Assembly: GCA_012656075.1 (NCBI GenBank)
Contig: JAAKBF010000210.1
Span: 144,873 to 208,872, forward strand
From: Phytophthora hibernalis
Lineage: Eukaryota > Oomycota > Peronosporomycetes > Peronosporales > Peronosporaceae
DNA length: 64,000 nt
Direction: 5' to 3'
Positions 1 through 11,092 of the stretch are shown here, in pieces. Numbering within the stretch: the first letter of the stretch is position 1; each line of letters opens with the position of its first letter. A program made the translations under genes and the position numbers. A model generated the notes under the pieces. It saw only the letters and a program-made list of their open reading frames with translations. It was not told the DNA's origin and searched no databases.

Positions 1-929
1 ATTGCTCGCGGTGTTGAGTCCCCGTGCTCGGTGGCTGGCATCCAAGCCATGGCAGATTGGGTTAATCCTAATCACCCGTGGCAGCAAGTGCGCTCGAAGT
101 TGCCAGAGAACCCGTGCTGTTTCGCCATTGATCAGCACCCTCCGGGCTCATAATGTTCGACGCATTAGCTCGGTTCGTCAAGATGTGGCGTCAATTCCAG
201 TGCGTGTCCACCGACCGAACAGAGAAAGCAGACCTCGGTCTGGCACTATGGGAGCGACGCCACTGGGTCCAAGTCTCGGCCGTTGAAACTTTCCTCCGGA
301 ACATGACTCAGAGGCTCGGTGATGACCCCTCGGTCATCTCTTTACGAGCGGCATGGGCTGAGTACAACAAGGCTCGGAACCTCCGAGCGGATCGATTGCG
401 TCAAAAATGGTGTACCGCTGTTGGGAGTGTGCGTCGAGCGTTCCGACAAGCCTCGTGAAGCCCCGACCGAGTTTTGTTGGAACCCAGTTACCTTCAATAC
501 TCGTTCCAAGTGATTGAGTGGGTTCCGACGTCCGAGGATTGGGTCGGCGAGCTCGCGACTCTGGATGCTCGTCAAATGTGGCGGAACGGCTAGGTGGAAG
601 CACCCTCCAGTCACCCATTCAACACTACTTTCGCGCCGCGCAATTCTCCGGTGCCGCTATTCGTACCTCGTGGTATGACCGAGGCGGAGTTGATTTCGGT
701 CATCATGGTGGATTCGTCCTTGACTCCAAGTTTGATCGTGGCTCCGTGGGTCCCTCAGGCTTCGGTTGCTGCTCTTCCAGGACCAGCGGATGATGAAGGT
801 ATGGATGAAGGCCAAGCCGAGGACTCAGCTGCCCCTGCTGCCACTCCAACATCCGCCGGCGAGTCTGTGTCTAGCCAGACGTCGAACCTGGACGTGTTGG
901 CTGATTTAGCTTCCTCCACCGACATCTAA
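1..929 (+). pseudogene. Antisense ORF (aORF) of element A, C-terminal part
   Basis: This is the last ~300 codons of the family-1 antisense ORF, running toward the chromodomain end of pol. Frame 1 reads a Trp/Pro motif region (HPWQQVRSKLPENPCCF) up to a TAA at 151. The next frame (153-458) gives FVKMWRQFQ and LGLALWERRHWVQV, and the frame used at the 3' end (about 474-929) ends LDVLADLASSTDI. The matching regions of elements B and C read through most of these breaks, so they are lesions: a shift near 150, a shift near 405 and a Trp-to-TAG change near 591. No known family is recognised. Trp-rich C-terminal domain; function unknown. Confidence 0.7.
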
Positions 930-1268
930 ACCTCAGTCCTGCGCTGTTATGCTTCGCCGTTCATCCCTCGTGCTAATCTCACGTTGTCCGAGCACCGTAG
1001 TTCATTACCGTTCCACTTAATCCAAATCCATTTCGAGTTCGTTCACATCATATGCAGTTTAATGCGGTAGTCATCTTCATCTGACGCTACGGGCCGCATA
1101 ATCCCCGCAGGCAGTTCATCTCGTCACTTCGCTGTCACAAACCGAGCCTTCCAGGAGACTTGGTCGTTCAGTGGTCAGTGACCTCCATTCTCGTACAGTA
1201 TCATTTTTCGTCTGCTTCTACGGGCTGTACCAACCCGTAGGCTGTTGAATCCTCGGTAGCGATTCGAG
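930..1268. other. Convergent spacer between aORF and pol of element A
   Basis: About 340 bp between the stop of the plus-strand antisense ORF and the stop of minus-strand pol. No ORF of interest. The same spacer is present in element B (54,287-54,618) with small indels, so it is an original part of the element. Both transcripts should terminate here or overlap tail to tail. Confidence 0.6.
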
Positions 1269-2966
1269 CTAATCCTCATCAGCGACCTGAACCACCTGGA
1301 GTCGTCGTTTGCTGCTTCGGGGTCGCAGATAATCGTAGAGCAACCCGCCGCACAACATGTTCGATGCTGGTTCCCAGGTAGGCTCGTCGTGGCCAATCCA
1401 CTTCACCTTGGACTCTCTGACCGCACGGTTGGTGCTCGTTGTTTGCGGTGATCGGTCGTCCAGAATATCCTCTACTTCATATTCGCATGCCACTCTATCA
1501 GGCTCCCAGCTATCTTCCGGTAAGAGCTCCTCGTCAAAATCAATCGTCGTATCCTCGGTCACCTCAGCTGTCAGCCGACTCCTCGGTCGGTCGCCATATT
1601 CGTTCACCGCCTTGAGCCGCGAGACATGCACCACTGGGTAGAACCGATAACCACTCTGATCCGGCAGCTCTAGTTCATATGCGAACTCTTCAACCTTCTT
1701 CTTGATCCGGAATGGCCCGTGCCATCGGTGTGCTAGCTTCTTGGTCAATCCTGGTTTCACGCGCTCCATGTAGAGCCACACCCTGCTCCCAGTCTTGAAT
1801 AGAGACGTCGGTGCCTCTTCAGTAGCTTCGGGAGACGCCCCAGTCTCTTCTTGCCCGGTGTCCGAGGCTTCGTTCCCGTCGGTTTCCGTCGTTGTGCCCT
1901 GCCTTTCGACCTCCAATGGTACCTCTGACCCGTCGCGATCGGTGCTACTATGTTCTCGCTGTCCTCGCTGGAATCCTCGGTACCACTGCTGCTTCACGTC
2001 GGTTAAGCGACTCGTTGTGTTCGCGGGCTCTCCGAGCCTTCTCGGCCTTCTGGTACTCCATCGCCATTTTCCATGCGATTTCTTGTTGCCGGTTCACTTC
2101 TCGGCGCCATGCTAGTGCATCGGTCTCCTCGTTTAGCGACGACGACATTGCTCGCAGCGTAGACCGAGCATCCCCATGAACGAGGTAGAACGGAGTATCC
2201 TTCCGAGTGCCGTCCTGAGAGTTGTTCATAGCGAAGACAAGTCGTTCGGCGATCTCATCCCAGTCTTGTTGCAACGGGTCTTCTGCATACACTCGCACTG
2301 ACTGCATCACGGTCTTGACTGATCGTTCCCGCTGCCCGTTTGCTTGCGGACGATAACTCAACGGGGCCCTCGACCAAGATTGCATCATCTCAGCGAATGC
2401 TTGGAAAACCTCACTCATGAACCGAGGGTCTCGGTCATGGCGAATCATCGTTGGCGCCCCAAACCTTTGGTAGACACACTCTTCGAATGCCTGAGCAACT
2501 TTTAATGCGGTGGTATCTGACATGGCCTTCCCCATAACGAATCCTGTGAACGAGCATTGAAACAGTAGCAGCGCGGTATTCCTCGCCGAGATTTCGTCAA
2601 TGGTATGACGAAATCCATCGACACCAGCTGGAGTGGTCTCTCGACTAGTACATTCCCAGGAGAGTACCCTCTGAGCTGCGGTCGACTTTTGCTCGAGCTG
2701 CAGTCTGGGCAGGACCGCACATGCCGCTCAACGTCTGCGTACAGTCCGATCCAATAATAATCCATTTTTGCTCGGTGGTATGTTCGATCGATACCTTGGT
2801 GGCCACCTTCTAACGAGTCGTGGCAGCTCTGTAATACTTCCTGAATCATCGTTGTGGGTACCACCAGTCGCATCTTAGTCTCCTCTTGGTTTTCGTTACT
2901 CCACCGACGGTTCGCTCCGATAATATACAGCACACCGTCCTCGCTTAGCGCAAACTTGTCGGTCAT
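1269..2966 (-). pseudogene. pol: Element A pol: integrase with C-terminal chromodomain
   Basis: Integrase that would join cDNA to the host genome. The HHCC zinc-binding region is at about 2,690-2,830 (HDSLEGGHQG, then CPDC). The catalytic core has the three acidic residues: D in SMDFV, D in RHDRDPRF and E in NGQRERSVK. A GPY/F-type module follows (LAHRWHGPFRI). The chromodomain at the end reads YEVEDILDD, VKWIGHDEPTWEP and GGLLYDYLRPR; in chromoviruses this domain targets integration to marked chromatin. One-base loss near 2,580 (RRGIP against RRGNTA in element B) shifts the frame between zinc finger and core, and a further shift lies near 1,980. Terminal codons VADED then TAG. Confidence 0.88.
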
Positions 2967-3000
2967 TTTCCATGCATCTCTCGCCGCGCTGTAACTCAGG

Positions 3001-4408
3001 CTAGCTTCCTTGCCTCGGAGAACGGCCTTGAGGTTTGCCCACCTCAGCTCCTCGTCCTGGGCAGCAGGAGATCCTTCGTCTTCGCTCTTTTTGAATGGTT
3101 ACAGGGTCGACGTCGTTTGCATTTGGTGCTCTGACGCTTGCCTCTGTCATTGGTAGCTCGATTTCAGCTTCGTTCTGAGTCTCTGAGGCTACCTCATCTG
3201 CTTCGTCTCGTCGTGTTGTGTCATCCTGGCCCATCACCGAGGGCTCGATCGCAAACCGGGCACGCTTCTTCTGTTCTCTCGCTTGTCGGCGGGTCGTGAC
3301 GGTTATGTAATCCGGCACTTCCCTCACAAAATCGAAAAACGATTTGTTACAGGGTGCTTGGGCGGGTCACACGAGTCTGGGCTAGGTTGACCGACGCTCT
3401 CCCGTCGGTGGCCGCTTCACCGAGTGTTGGCGTGGCGACCTCCGGCGAAGGCTCGTAGATGACTTCATCGATTCGGTTGAGCTCGACTAACTCCGTTTTC
3501 CTGGTCTCGGTCGAAATCTCGCTTGACTGTTTGCTGTTGAGAGCTTCTGTAGCTAACGAGTCTGCAGCTGCATTGAACTCTCGGATCACGTGGAGATATT
3601 TGACCGACCGAAGCTTGGCTGTGAGTTCTCGGTGGTGGTTGAGTTGGGTCATCAGAGTTTCCTTCCGACAGGCCATCACCCTAGGGACTGCTGGATTGCG
3701 AGTCTCGAGTCTCCCACCACAATTAAATCCTCGGTGCCGTGCTCCAGTGCGGCCAAGACACTGTTGTTCATACCTGCGTACTCGGCGAGGTTTACTGTAG
3801 TGGTCTCGAGGTAAGCACTCGCAGCCGTCACTACCGTCCATTCTGGTAAATTCCATAATATGCAGGAGCAACTACCATACCCGCCATTCTTCTCCGTCTT
3901 GGCTGAGCCATCAAAAGACATCACCACGCCATTGTAATTCCTTGGTAAGCGTGCGTAAAGCAAATGTGGGTCCATTTGAGCAGTCGGTGATCCCCGTGAC
4001 AGTGGGTCACCGGCGCTAACGAGTCTTCCAGTTCAACAAAGCTGGTAAGCCCAGCTTGTAGTAGCTGAGCGAAAGCACAATCGCGTTCCCTGACTCGGTT
4101 GACCTTCAGGTGCCACGGGACAACATCACTGCGAAGTGGGTCGTACGACCGAACAATGTCTTCGACTTATGTACCCACTCCAGTGTCGAGAACCGAGTGT
4201 AGACGTGGATAGTCCGTCCGACCAACTGGGTGTAACACACTTTCAACAGTAACAACAACGCCAACACCTCCTTCTCGGCTGGGTGGTAATTCATCTCAGC
4301 GTCTTTCAGGACGCGGCCGCAGAACCGCACGGGGTGCAACTTGTCGTCATGATACTGCATCAGAGTGGAACTCAGAGCCCACTCGTTAGCAAATAGCGTC
4401 ACGTGCAC
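3001..4408 (-). pseudogene. pol: Element A pol: RNase H domains and tether
   Basis: Two RNase H folds in tandem. The first (4,106-4,408) is the degenerate RT-associated connection domain (HVTLFANEWALSSTLMQ, AEKEVLALL). The second (3,350-3,975) is an active-type RNase H with SFDGSAKTEKNGGYGS and VVGDSRLAIQQS, followed by HVIREFNAAADSLA. It would degrade RNA in RNA:DNA hybrids during reverse transcription. The frame breaks after QQSLG (stop at 3,676), after RPSTL (stop at 3,347), and near 3,090 before the integrase linker. The same three breaks occur at the same places in element B (57,027; 56,698; near 56,440), so they predate the two copies. Confidence 0.82.
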
Positions 4409-5565
4409 TCTTTGGCTCGGTCAAAGTGTCGTAGTATCGGCGCATCTGCAACCTTCTGTTGTAGCACTGCGAAGCTTCGGTGAGCTGCGGATGAGTTTCC
4501 TGCCGGTGTAAAATCCTCATCCTTGAGTTGGTACAGGGCGGCCCCGTAGACTGCAAAGTCTTGGATGAATCTGCTGTAATAGTTCAACGCACCGAGGAAC
4601 GACTGCATTCCTTTCTTCGATGACGGGAACGGCAGTTCCGTTACTATCTTCAACTTCTTCGGATCGGCCTGAATGCCGTCGACTGACACTGTATGCGACA
4701 GAAAATCCACGCGGCCTTGTACGAAAATGCTCTTCGTGAAACTAACACTGATCCGACACTCAGCGAACCGTTGGAGCAGTCGGTCCAGGGTGGCTAGACA
4801 AGAGTCAAACGTCTCGGAGCCGAAACAAATATCGTCCACGAACGACCGCCGATCGAACACTGGCACCAACGAGGATTCATCTGCTTCTCCTGTGGAGAAC
4901 ATATCCGCTACAGGGCTATTCACTAGTTGGGTTACAGCGTCGAGCGTCACCGAGGACTCGCGGTCTGCCTCGAACTTGGTCGGAAAGGCTGTCGAATACT
5001 CGGACAGTTGTGCAGAACCGTCGGTCACCCCTGTTCTTGCGGCTTCAGAGGCCCCTTCAGCCGACCGCATCAACTCAGGGAACTGGTGCCAACCGCCCTT
5101 GGGCTGAACGAACCCCCATAGAGCGTTGTCGATCATTCGTTGGTAAATCCTCGGTGCGTTCTTCAGGCCCTACGGCATACGCAGCCACTCAAAGTGGCCG
5201 AGTGCACATACGAAGGCCGAGATTTTCCGAGCTCTCATCGTCATCATTATTGCCCAAAATCCGCTCGCTGCATCTAAAGAGCAGAACCACAGGTAGGCTT
5301 CTAGGTCCGTTAACAAATCGTCGACCAGCGGCATGGAATACTCCATGATCGCGGTGATGGCATTCACCATCTTGTAATCAATGCACAGGCGAATATCAAC
5401 GCCGTTCTTCTTCAACACGATCACAATTGGGGATGCCCAAGGGCTATCCGAGAACGCTACCAACCGAGCTTTCAACAAGCCTCGTAAAACTTCTTCAGGT
5501 GCTTCACCAGTGTACGCTGAGGCCTCTGTTCGATCGGAGGGTGCCCCTGTACATCGATATCGCAT
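4399..5565 (-). pseudogene. pol: Element A pol: reverse transcriptase
   Basis: Reverse transcriptase of gypsy type. Fingers/palm motifs visible: KNGVDIRLCIDYKMVNAIT, SLDAASGFWAI (first catalytic Asp), HFEWLRMP, and the second catalytic pair in FVDDICFGSE (FVDD form of YxDD). The thumb/connection end reads FLGALNYYSRFIQDF. A TAG replaces the Leu codon after FEWLRMP at 5,170-5,172; element B has TTG there, so this stop is private to A. An insert of about 110 residues rich in Ser/Thr/Glu lies between QPKGGW and the FVDD motif in both copies. Confidence 0.88.
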
Positions 5566-7430
5566 ACAACGCCATAATCTGGCGGTGGCAGAGCGTTTCC
5601 GCTCGAAATCATGATCTGTTCATGCTTCTGTAACACGTTGATCAATGCTCGTTGTTGCTCGGACGTGGCCTTCGGGTTTGCTACGTTGGGTTCTGTATAA
5701 TCCAAAACCGTCTCCGAGGCTTCGATCAGGTCAGGCAGGAATGCCAGCTCATGTGCGTAATCGGTCAACTCGATTTCGTTTGCCACATGTTCGGCCACAC
5801 CGCCGAGAGCATCGTCAATGTCGACAGCGACGCCAGCGGAAACGCCAGTCGTAAGCGCTACAAACACCGACTCCAGGCGTCCCTCCGAATCTTCGGTGAC
5901 CACGGATTCCAGTGCCTCGCTGGTAATTACCTCACTGTCACCCCTGACCGAGGATTCGGACGTGGTTGAATCCTCACATTCCTCGGTTTCAATGTCGGTA
6001 GCTATCATGTCCGAGGTTACCAGAGTAACGGTTACTGTCGAGTGGTCGCACCCACTCGGTTGTGCGTGGCACTCTTCACCACCCTGTAGACGATCCGCCC
6101 GTTGCCCATCGTGGTGCACCATCGGTCGGGAAAGAATCTTTCGAGGCGTCGGATATTCCCGCCGTTCGACTGCTGGTGGTTGACTGGCTAACCACTGCTC
6201 GTACAATTTTCTTTCACGTTTCAGCAATGTGTCGTCCCGACACTCAGCGTACGCCAGCACTTGCCATTCGTCGTACTTCGCTGATCGTAGCCGGGTGTAG
6301 CCACGCCCTTGCGGGAGATCGCCACGTGGTACCCATAACACTACCGATTCGTGGTTGGAACAGTGAGCAACCCTCGGTGACACATTAGTCAGCCGGATAA
6401 TCGCTGGTTGTCCTCGCTGAAACCTCGTCACTGTCGGCACAAGATTCCCAATCCGGCGAATCCACACCTCTTGAGTGTTGAGAGGTGGACGTCGTCGAGG
6501 TAACTTGAACTCGTGCCACTCTCGTCCGGCGACTGACAAATCCTCGATCGGGCCACCGACCACTTGTAGACCGTATACCGGAGCATCATCCTCGTTCTGG
6601 GATTTCACGAGGGGAACCATAACTTCACCCGGTAGCCGGGCCGTACCATGGAACAGGTCTAACCGAACTCCGGCTGGTATCATGAAATCCGTTCCGAGGA
6701 CTACATCGACTCCGGTACTATGATCCATAATCCACAACTCGAATTCATACACTCGCTCTCACCCGAGGGTGATCTTAACGAGTGCTCGGCGGCGCGTCTC
6801 CATCACCCCTGGATTGATTCCTCTAACCTCCAGACTGCGACCGTGGTCCGATACTTTCCGCACGCGTAGTCTCTTCGCATAGGTGGCCGAGATCACGCTC
6901 ACATTCGCTCCAGTGTCGAACAGAATCCTCGTTCGCGCGTCGTCCACTGCCCCGTTTACCATGGCACGCAGTAGCTTCCTCTTGTCGTAGCGTTGGGACG
7001 ACCACCACCCCATCCTCTCACCAGATAACAACTTGATTGCCTGGCCGAGATTTCGGGGCTCACGCTCGGTCACAGCCATACTCGCGATTGAAGCCTCGGT
7101 AACCGTACCAGCCGCTTCCTTCGCACATTCCACATTCACTTTACTCTCAACGAGGCTTGTGCCTCTCTCTTCTCCATTTCCCGTCAATTTCACATAATCC
7201 ATATTCAAGTCATCAGGCCGTTTGCACGAACCCACGAACGCAAACAAGTAGTCGGCGTCCAGCGCAGGTTCGGCTAACTGTGGCAGCCCGATTGGGACCA
7301 ACCCAGTTTCAGTTGGAGGGCTGCCTAGTTTAAATGACTCCCATAGACCAATTCTTGAAGTTCTGGCGAGAGGTCTTTCTTCTCCACCTTCGCCTTCAAA
7401 AGAGTCGCCAGCTCGTTGAATGCTTCGCAT
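5472..7430 (-). pseudogene. pol: Element A pol: aspartic protease and protease-RT linker
   Basis: Retropepsin-like protease that would cut the Gag-Pol precursor. The active site is ILFDTGANVSVISATYAKRL near 6,880-6,940, followed by a flap region and VVLGTDFMIPAGVRLDLF. A TGA at 6,759-6,761 falls inside the protease domain, between VKITLG and ERVYEFELW; reading resumes in the same frame immediately after it. Element B has the identical TGA (60,095-60,097). The long linker (about 5,600-6,400) is acidic and Ser/Thr-rich and leads into PPPDYGVVCDIDVQGH at the RT N-terminus. The gag zinc-knuckle frame overlaps the protease frame at 7,325-7,430, which fits a shift between gag and pol. Confidence 0.8.
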
Positions 7431-9698
7431 CTTCCCGCATCATGGACTTGCTTGCACATCTTGCACCTCTTGAAACAATAGTGTGTAGAATGTGTGAGTC
7501 CACCACAGGCGGCACACGGGCCATATTGGCGGCGACTGTCACGTCCGCCGAGGCCTCGGTTGTCTCGGTCGTGCAGGTATTGGTTATTCCTGATCCTCGC
7601 CCGGCGATTGTCAGCCCGAGCAAACGTTCCCTCGGCGGCGTGACGACGCTCCGAATCGTTTGCAGCAGCCACATGACTGTGGTCTTCGTCCAACGCATAT
7701 TCGTCGTCCGAATACCTGTCCGAGCCTCGGTCGCCATTGCTAGGGTAGTACTCCGGGTCATAACCCTCAGTATTATCATAACCCCCACTCGATGTCTCTG
7801 CAGGTTCTCCTCGCGGGTCGACCGAGCCGTCCACCTTCAACGCAGCGACCATGTCTGTCAGTGCTTCGGCTAGAGTGACCGTCGGTCGGTATGGACTATC
7901 ATCTCGATGTCGGTTGTCATCTCGATACCGATCTTCCCGACGACGACCATCATCTCTGTCACGCCGGTAGGGGTTCCGCGAATCCTCGGAGCGTCCATCA
8001 TCACGGCGACGACTATCATCTTGACCTTTGGACGTCGCACCGAGGACTTGCGTCCCTTTTTCGCTCGCGGCGTCGGAGGATATCGCTTATCATGTCTTCC
8101 AGGTCGTGAATATTCTTGACTCGCACGTGTCACAGACGTTCTTCCAAGGCTCGGTCTTCGCACGTATCGAGAAAGTGTTCAACATGGTCCTTGGCTTCGC
8201 GACCGCCGTGCTCGAATTGTACTCCGGCGTTCCTGGCGTAACCATTGAGCCGGTTCAAATAGTCGCAAACATGCTCCTTCTCTTCACGCCTCGCCTAGTA
8301 GTACCGTTCGTTCGCCGATTGATTAAGTCGGGAACAGTAGTACTTGATGAACCCATTACTCAACAATTTCCACGTTCGTCTCGTCTTCCGCGGGAGTTAC
8401 CGGTACCAATGCAGGGCGCCATCTTGGAGGCGCAGCTCGAACGCCATACACCATTCATTCAGTGGTGTGTGCGTTCCCTTCATCGCATAGATAAAGGCTC
8501 GGAGCCATTGCATGGACTTCTCGCTCTTGTCTCGGAGGCCAAAATAAGGCTTGATGTTACCTAACGGGAGGTGTGTGGCGATTTCAAGCCTCGGTGTGGA
8601 ACTCTCGTTCTCCATCGAGCTGAGCTCACGGATTTGGCGTGCCCATTCTCCAGTCACGTCACCCCTTGGACTTCCACGTCGACCGAGTCGTCATCCGAGG
8701 AGTCGTCGTGCGTATCGAATCGTCGGTTCGTCGTCCGACCTATACTTCGGCCTGCCGTCGGAGCGGTCCGTAGCCTTTTGCCAGCCGCTCGGTACGGTCC
8801 GCTGACCGAGGCGTCACCATGTGCGAATCTTGAAAGTACGCCGAAGCAGTTCCTTTGCCGAGAGCAGCCTACTTCTCTGGCTGACGCCCAGGAGTTGTCG
8901 GTAGCTGGACCATCGATGGATCCATCCCCTCGGTCGTGCGTGAGAGGCTCGACGGACGGTTGGTGCCCGGCTCAGGCACACCGAAAACCGTCCAAAGCTT
9001 CTGTTTCCACTTGCGCAGAGAGAGCGCGGCATCTTCGATCGACCAACCTTGAAGGTCGGCCTCGGTGGGGATTCACAGCCCATAGCTCGGAATAGTTGTA
9101 CCGTGTCCTCGGCCACCTGTTGGATGCTCCACGATTCCACCGGGACAACTAATTCTGCCCGAGTTCCATCCACACGGCTTGTCGAATTGACTTTGGCGCA
9201 AAGGCTCGCATCTACTTGCTCTTCGTCATCATCACCTCCATGCATCTCCCCAGAACCTTGTTGGCAGTCGGAGTGTCCACATTAACTGGAGGCCGACTAC
9301 CGATCGATCGAGAACTCGCGTCCTCGGTCATCGTCAGCGATCGGAGATCGCCGAGTCCATCTTCGTTGTCCTCGTGAGCTGGTTCAGGAACAGCCACTTC
9401 GTCCAACTCCTCGGTGAGGTTTCGCGCGAGCGACCACCCCTCCGATACGTCCTGCTGAGACGGTAGCGGCTTCCGAAACCTCGGACATCGCTGTCGCTTC
9501 TTCCAGGTATTCGTCTTCGTCATCTTCTTTGTCTTCAGAGTAGACCATCCGCACGTCGAAGCTGTCCGAAAGCTCGTTAATCGGCTCCAAAGTACTTGGG
9601 GTCGCAAGTGTCGGACCGGACCTCACCGAACCCTCGGTGCGCTCTCCGCTTGACTTCATCGGCGTTTCTGGTACCGCTGACTTCGCTCCTCTCGCCAT
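7325..9698 (-). pseudogene. gag: Element A gag
   Basis: Gag precursor. The likely start is MARGAKSAVPETP at 9,698, about 114 bp inside the PBS. The N-terminal part is acidic and disordered. The central capsid-like domain (retrotransposon gag family) lies at about 8,170-8,660 with LRAFIYAMKGTHTPLNEW and DGALHWYR. The C-terminal end (7,325-7,852) carries two zinc knuckles, CAACGGLTHSTHYC (CX2CX4HX4C) and CKMCKQVHDAGRC (CX2CX3HX4C), for RNA binding. Frames are broken near 9,475, 9,230, 8,800 and 8,150-8,400. Element B keeps a longer open stretch across the N-terminal half. Confidence 0.8.
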
Positions 9699-9791
9699 CT
9701 TCTCTCTTCTTCTTCTTCTTCTTCTGTCTTCTCTCGAATGCTCGTTAGGGTAAGAACCTATATACAACCAAGACACACAGAAAGTCACTCC

Positions 9792-9812
9792 CAATCCCGG
9801 GTCGCGGCACCA
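9792..9812 (-). other. Primer-binding site (PBS) of element A
   Basis: Two bases inside the 5' LTR on the minus strand, TGGTGCCGCGACCCGGGA is complementary to a tRNA 3' end (CCA, then an acceptor arm, then the T-stem side). The match covers about 20 nt. The same 18 bases occur in element B and in the unrelated-looking family 2 (25,845). The tRNA species was not identified. Confidence 0.85.
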
Positions 9813-9814
9813 GT

Positions 9815-10670
9815 TGTCGTGTAGGATCACGCAGAAATTCTCACTACCAAATGGTATGAGCCCCACCAACAACACTCGCTTCCCCTTTTCAGGTCAACGA
9901 GCGATGGATCAATACCTGAAGACCAGGAACAATCCCTTACACTGGGTTGGATGTGAACCCTCTGTACACCTAGGTTGTATTGGTCCAACCCAAAACCGCA
10001 CCACTAACCACGAGCGCTCAGAAGAAAGGGTACCGGCTGTCAAGCCTAATACGGGTTTGCCGAGGTAAAACCTTGGCGGGTAGTAAAAATATGTATGGAA
10101 CATTCGGTTCCACTATAATATATGGCGAACGACGCTTCTCGTCGCTCCCAACACTCGGCCACTCTAATCTCTTGGACTGACCAGCAACAAACCCTCGGTT
10201 CAATGTACCTTAGGCTCGCTGATCAGCATCCCACAAGCCGAGCGTATCCAGACCCTAAGATAAGCTAGCTAGACTTACCGAAGACGGACTTGACCCTTGG
10301 TGACTTGTGGAGAAGAGTGCTGATTTATTTCTGTTGATCTATGGCTCTGAGAGCCTCTGTAGTCAATCCAATAGCTGGGCTTATATCTAAAGACAAATAT
10401 CCAGTGTTAACAGATCCCAGTATGTGATCCCGTACCCGGGTCCATAAGACCGAGGGTACGAAACTGAAATGGATACAAACGAGGGTTCGTTCCATCGACC
10501 GGGAGTTTATTATACCCGGCCGAGACCTCGGTCACTATCGCCCCTATGTCACTACCGCGTGGGGAATGAGATAAGCTATCGGGTGGCGTTATCGCCTTTC
10601 ACCGAAAGGCACAACGTCGGTAATCGGGTGACCGAGCTGTGACCGCTCGGCCCCAAACCCCAACACCACA
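9815..10670 (-). repeat. 5' LTR of element A (family-1 LTR)
   Basis: 856 bp LTR with TG...CA ends (TGTCGTGTAGG ... CCCAACACCACA on the plus strand). It aligns over its length with LTR copies at 15,819-16,670 (reverse), 50,024-50,913 and 63,129-64,000. This copy lacks about 60 bp present in the others, between CACTAACCACGAGCG and CTCAGAAG. It contains the TATA-like promoter element listed separately. Confidence 0.92.
10506..10514 (-). promoter_or_regulatory. TATA-like box in family-1 LTR
   Basis: TATAATAAA on the minus strand, in the sense of gag-pol. The same element is at 15,965-15,973 (+), 50,760-50,768 (-) and 63,847-63,855 (-). It is flanked by the palindrome GACCGAGGCCTCGGTC in element B and a near copy in C; in A the palindrome has decayed. 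Promoter role is inferred from conservation and position. Confidence 0.45.
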
Positions 10671-11092
10671 GTACGTTGTGCTGGGCACGAGGTCAATCAT
10701 TGGCCCCATGCCGATCCAGTGGGAGATGGGACAGTATGTTCATCAACGCAACGTCCTCTTACGGCCCAAGGGACACACTCGTTGGTAGTGTCCCAGTTCG
10801 CCGGATGTATAGCAGCGGACCGAGCTCATATCAGCAGAGCTCAAGTCCACGGGCTCTGGCTCGTTGTCCACGACAACAACTGGTGCAACAACCTAAGTGC
10901 CAGCCTGGTTATGGCTGTACTCTTCTTGGAAGCCGAGCTTAATCGCCTCCTCCATGGTGGATGCGTGCACGCGGAACAGCTGGGACCGACCATCAAGCCG
11001 TCCATGAAGACCGTTGTCTTGACGTCTTCAGCGATAGGGTTTCCAACTAGAGATGACGTCAACGTGCGCATCTCTTGTACGTACTCGTACAG
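10671..11092 (-). pseudogene. gag: gag fragment (third family), C-terminal half with zinc knuckle
   Basis: Downstream half of a gag gene on the minus strand. It reads LYEYVQEMRTLTSSLVGNP, AEDVKTTVFMDGLMVGP, and after a frame shift VDLSSADMSSVRCYTSGELGHYQRVC. The knuckle is CX2SX4HX4C: the second Cys of the usual CCHC is Ser, so zinc binding is doubtful. The N-terminal half of the same gene is at 16,689-17,109; the two join in frame at the codon (KQGKRE | LYEYVQ). The 3' side is cut by the LTR of element A. Gag of this type is a capsid/nucleocapsid precursor. Confidence 0.82.

Larger units (their letters stand above)
1..10670 (-). mobile_element. Element A: chromodomain Ty3/gypsy retrotransposon, family 1, partial
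   Basis: Minus-oriented LTR retrotransposon whose 3' end runs off the left edge. In transcription order it has a 5' LTR (9,815-10,670), a tRNA-type primer-binding site, gag with zinc knuckles, protease, RT, RNase H, HHCC integrase and a chromodomain ending at 1,269. The domain order PR-RT-RH-IN-chromo is that of chromoviruses. Downstream of pol, on the other strand, is the 3' part of a large antisense ORF (1-929). Element B carries the same layout. The reading frames are broken many times, so this copy is not autonomous. The right LTR edge abuts a gag fragment of another element, which shows that A inserted into older retroelement DNA. Confidence 0.9.

Noticed and set aside
2..286. 94-codon plus-strand ORF at the window start
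   Set aside because: It is an off-frame reading of the family-1 antisense ORF; the true frame is the one giving HPWQQVRSK.
4673..5107. 144-codon plus-strand ORF opposite RT (also 58,026-58,448)
   Set aside because: Shadow of the RT FVDD region; unlike the aORF it shows no independent architecture and lies within a conserved coding domain.
7334..7873. 179-codon plus-strand ORF, long and repeated exactly at 60,670-61,209
   Set aside because: Antisense shadow of the gag zinc-knuckle region; it has no domain of its own, and its repetition follows from the two element copies.
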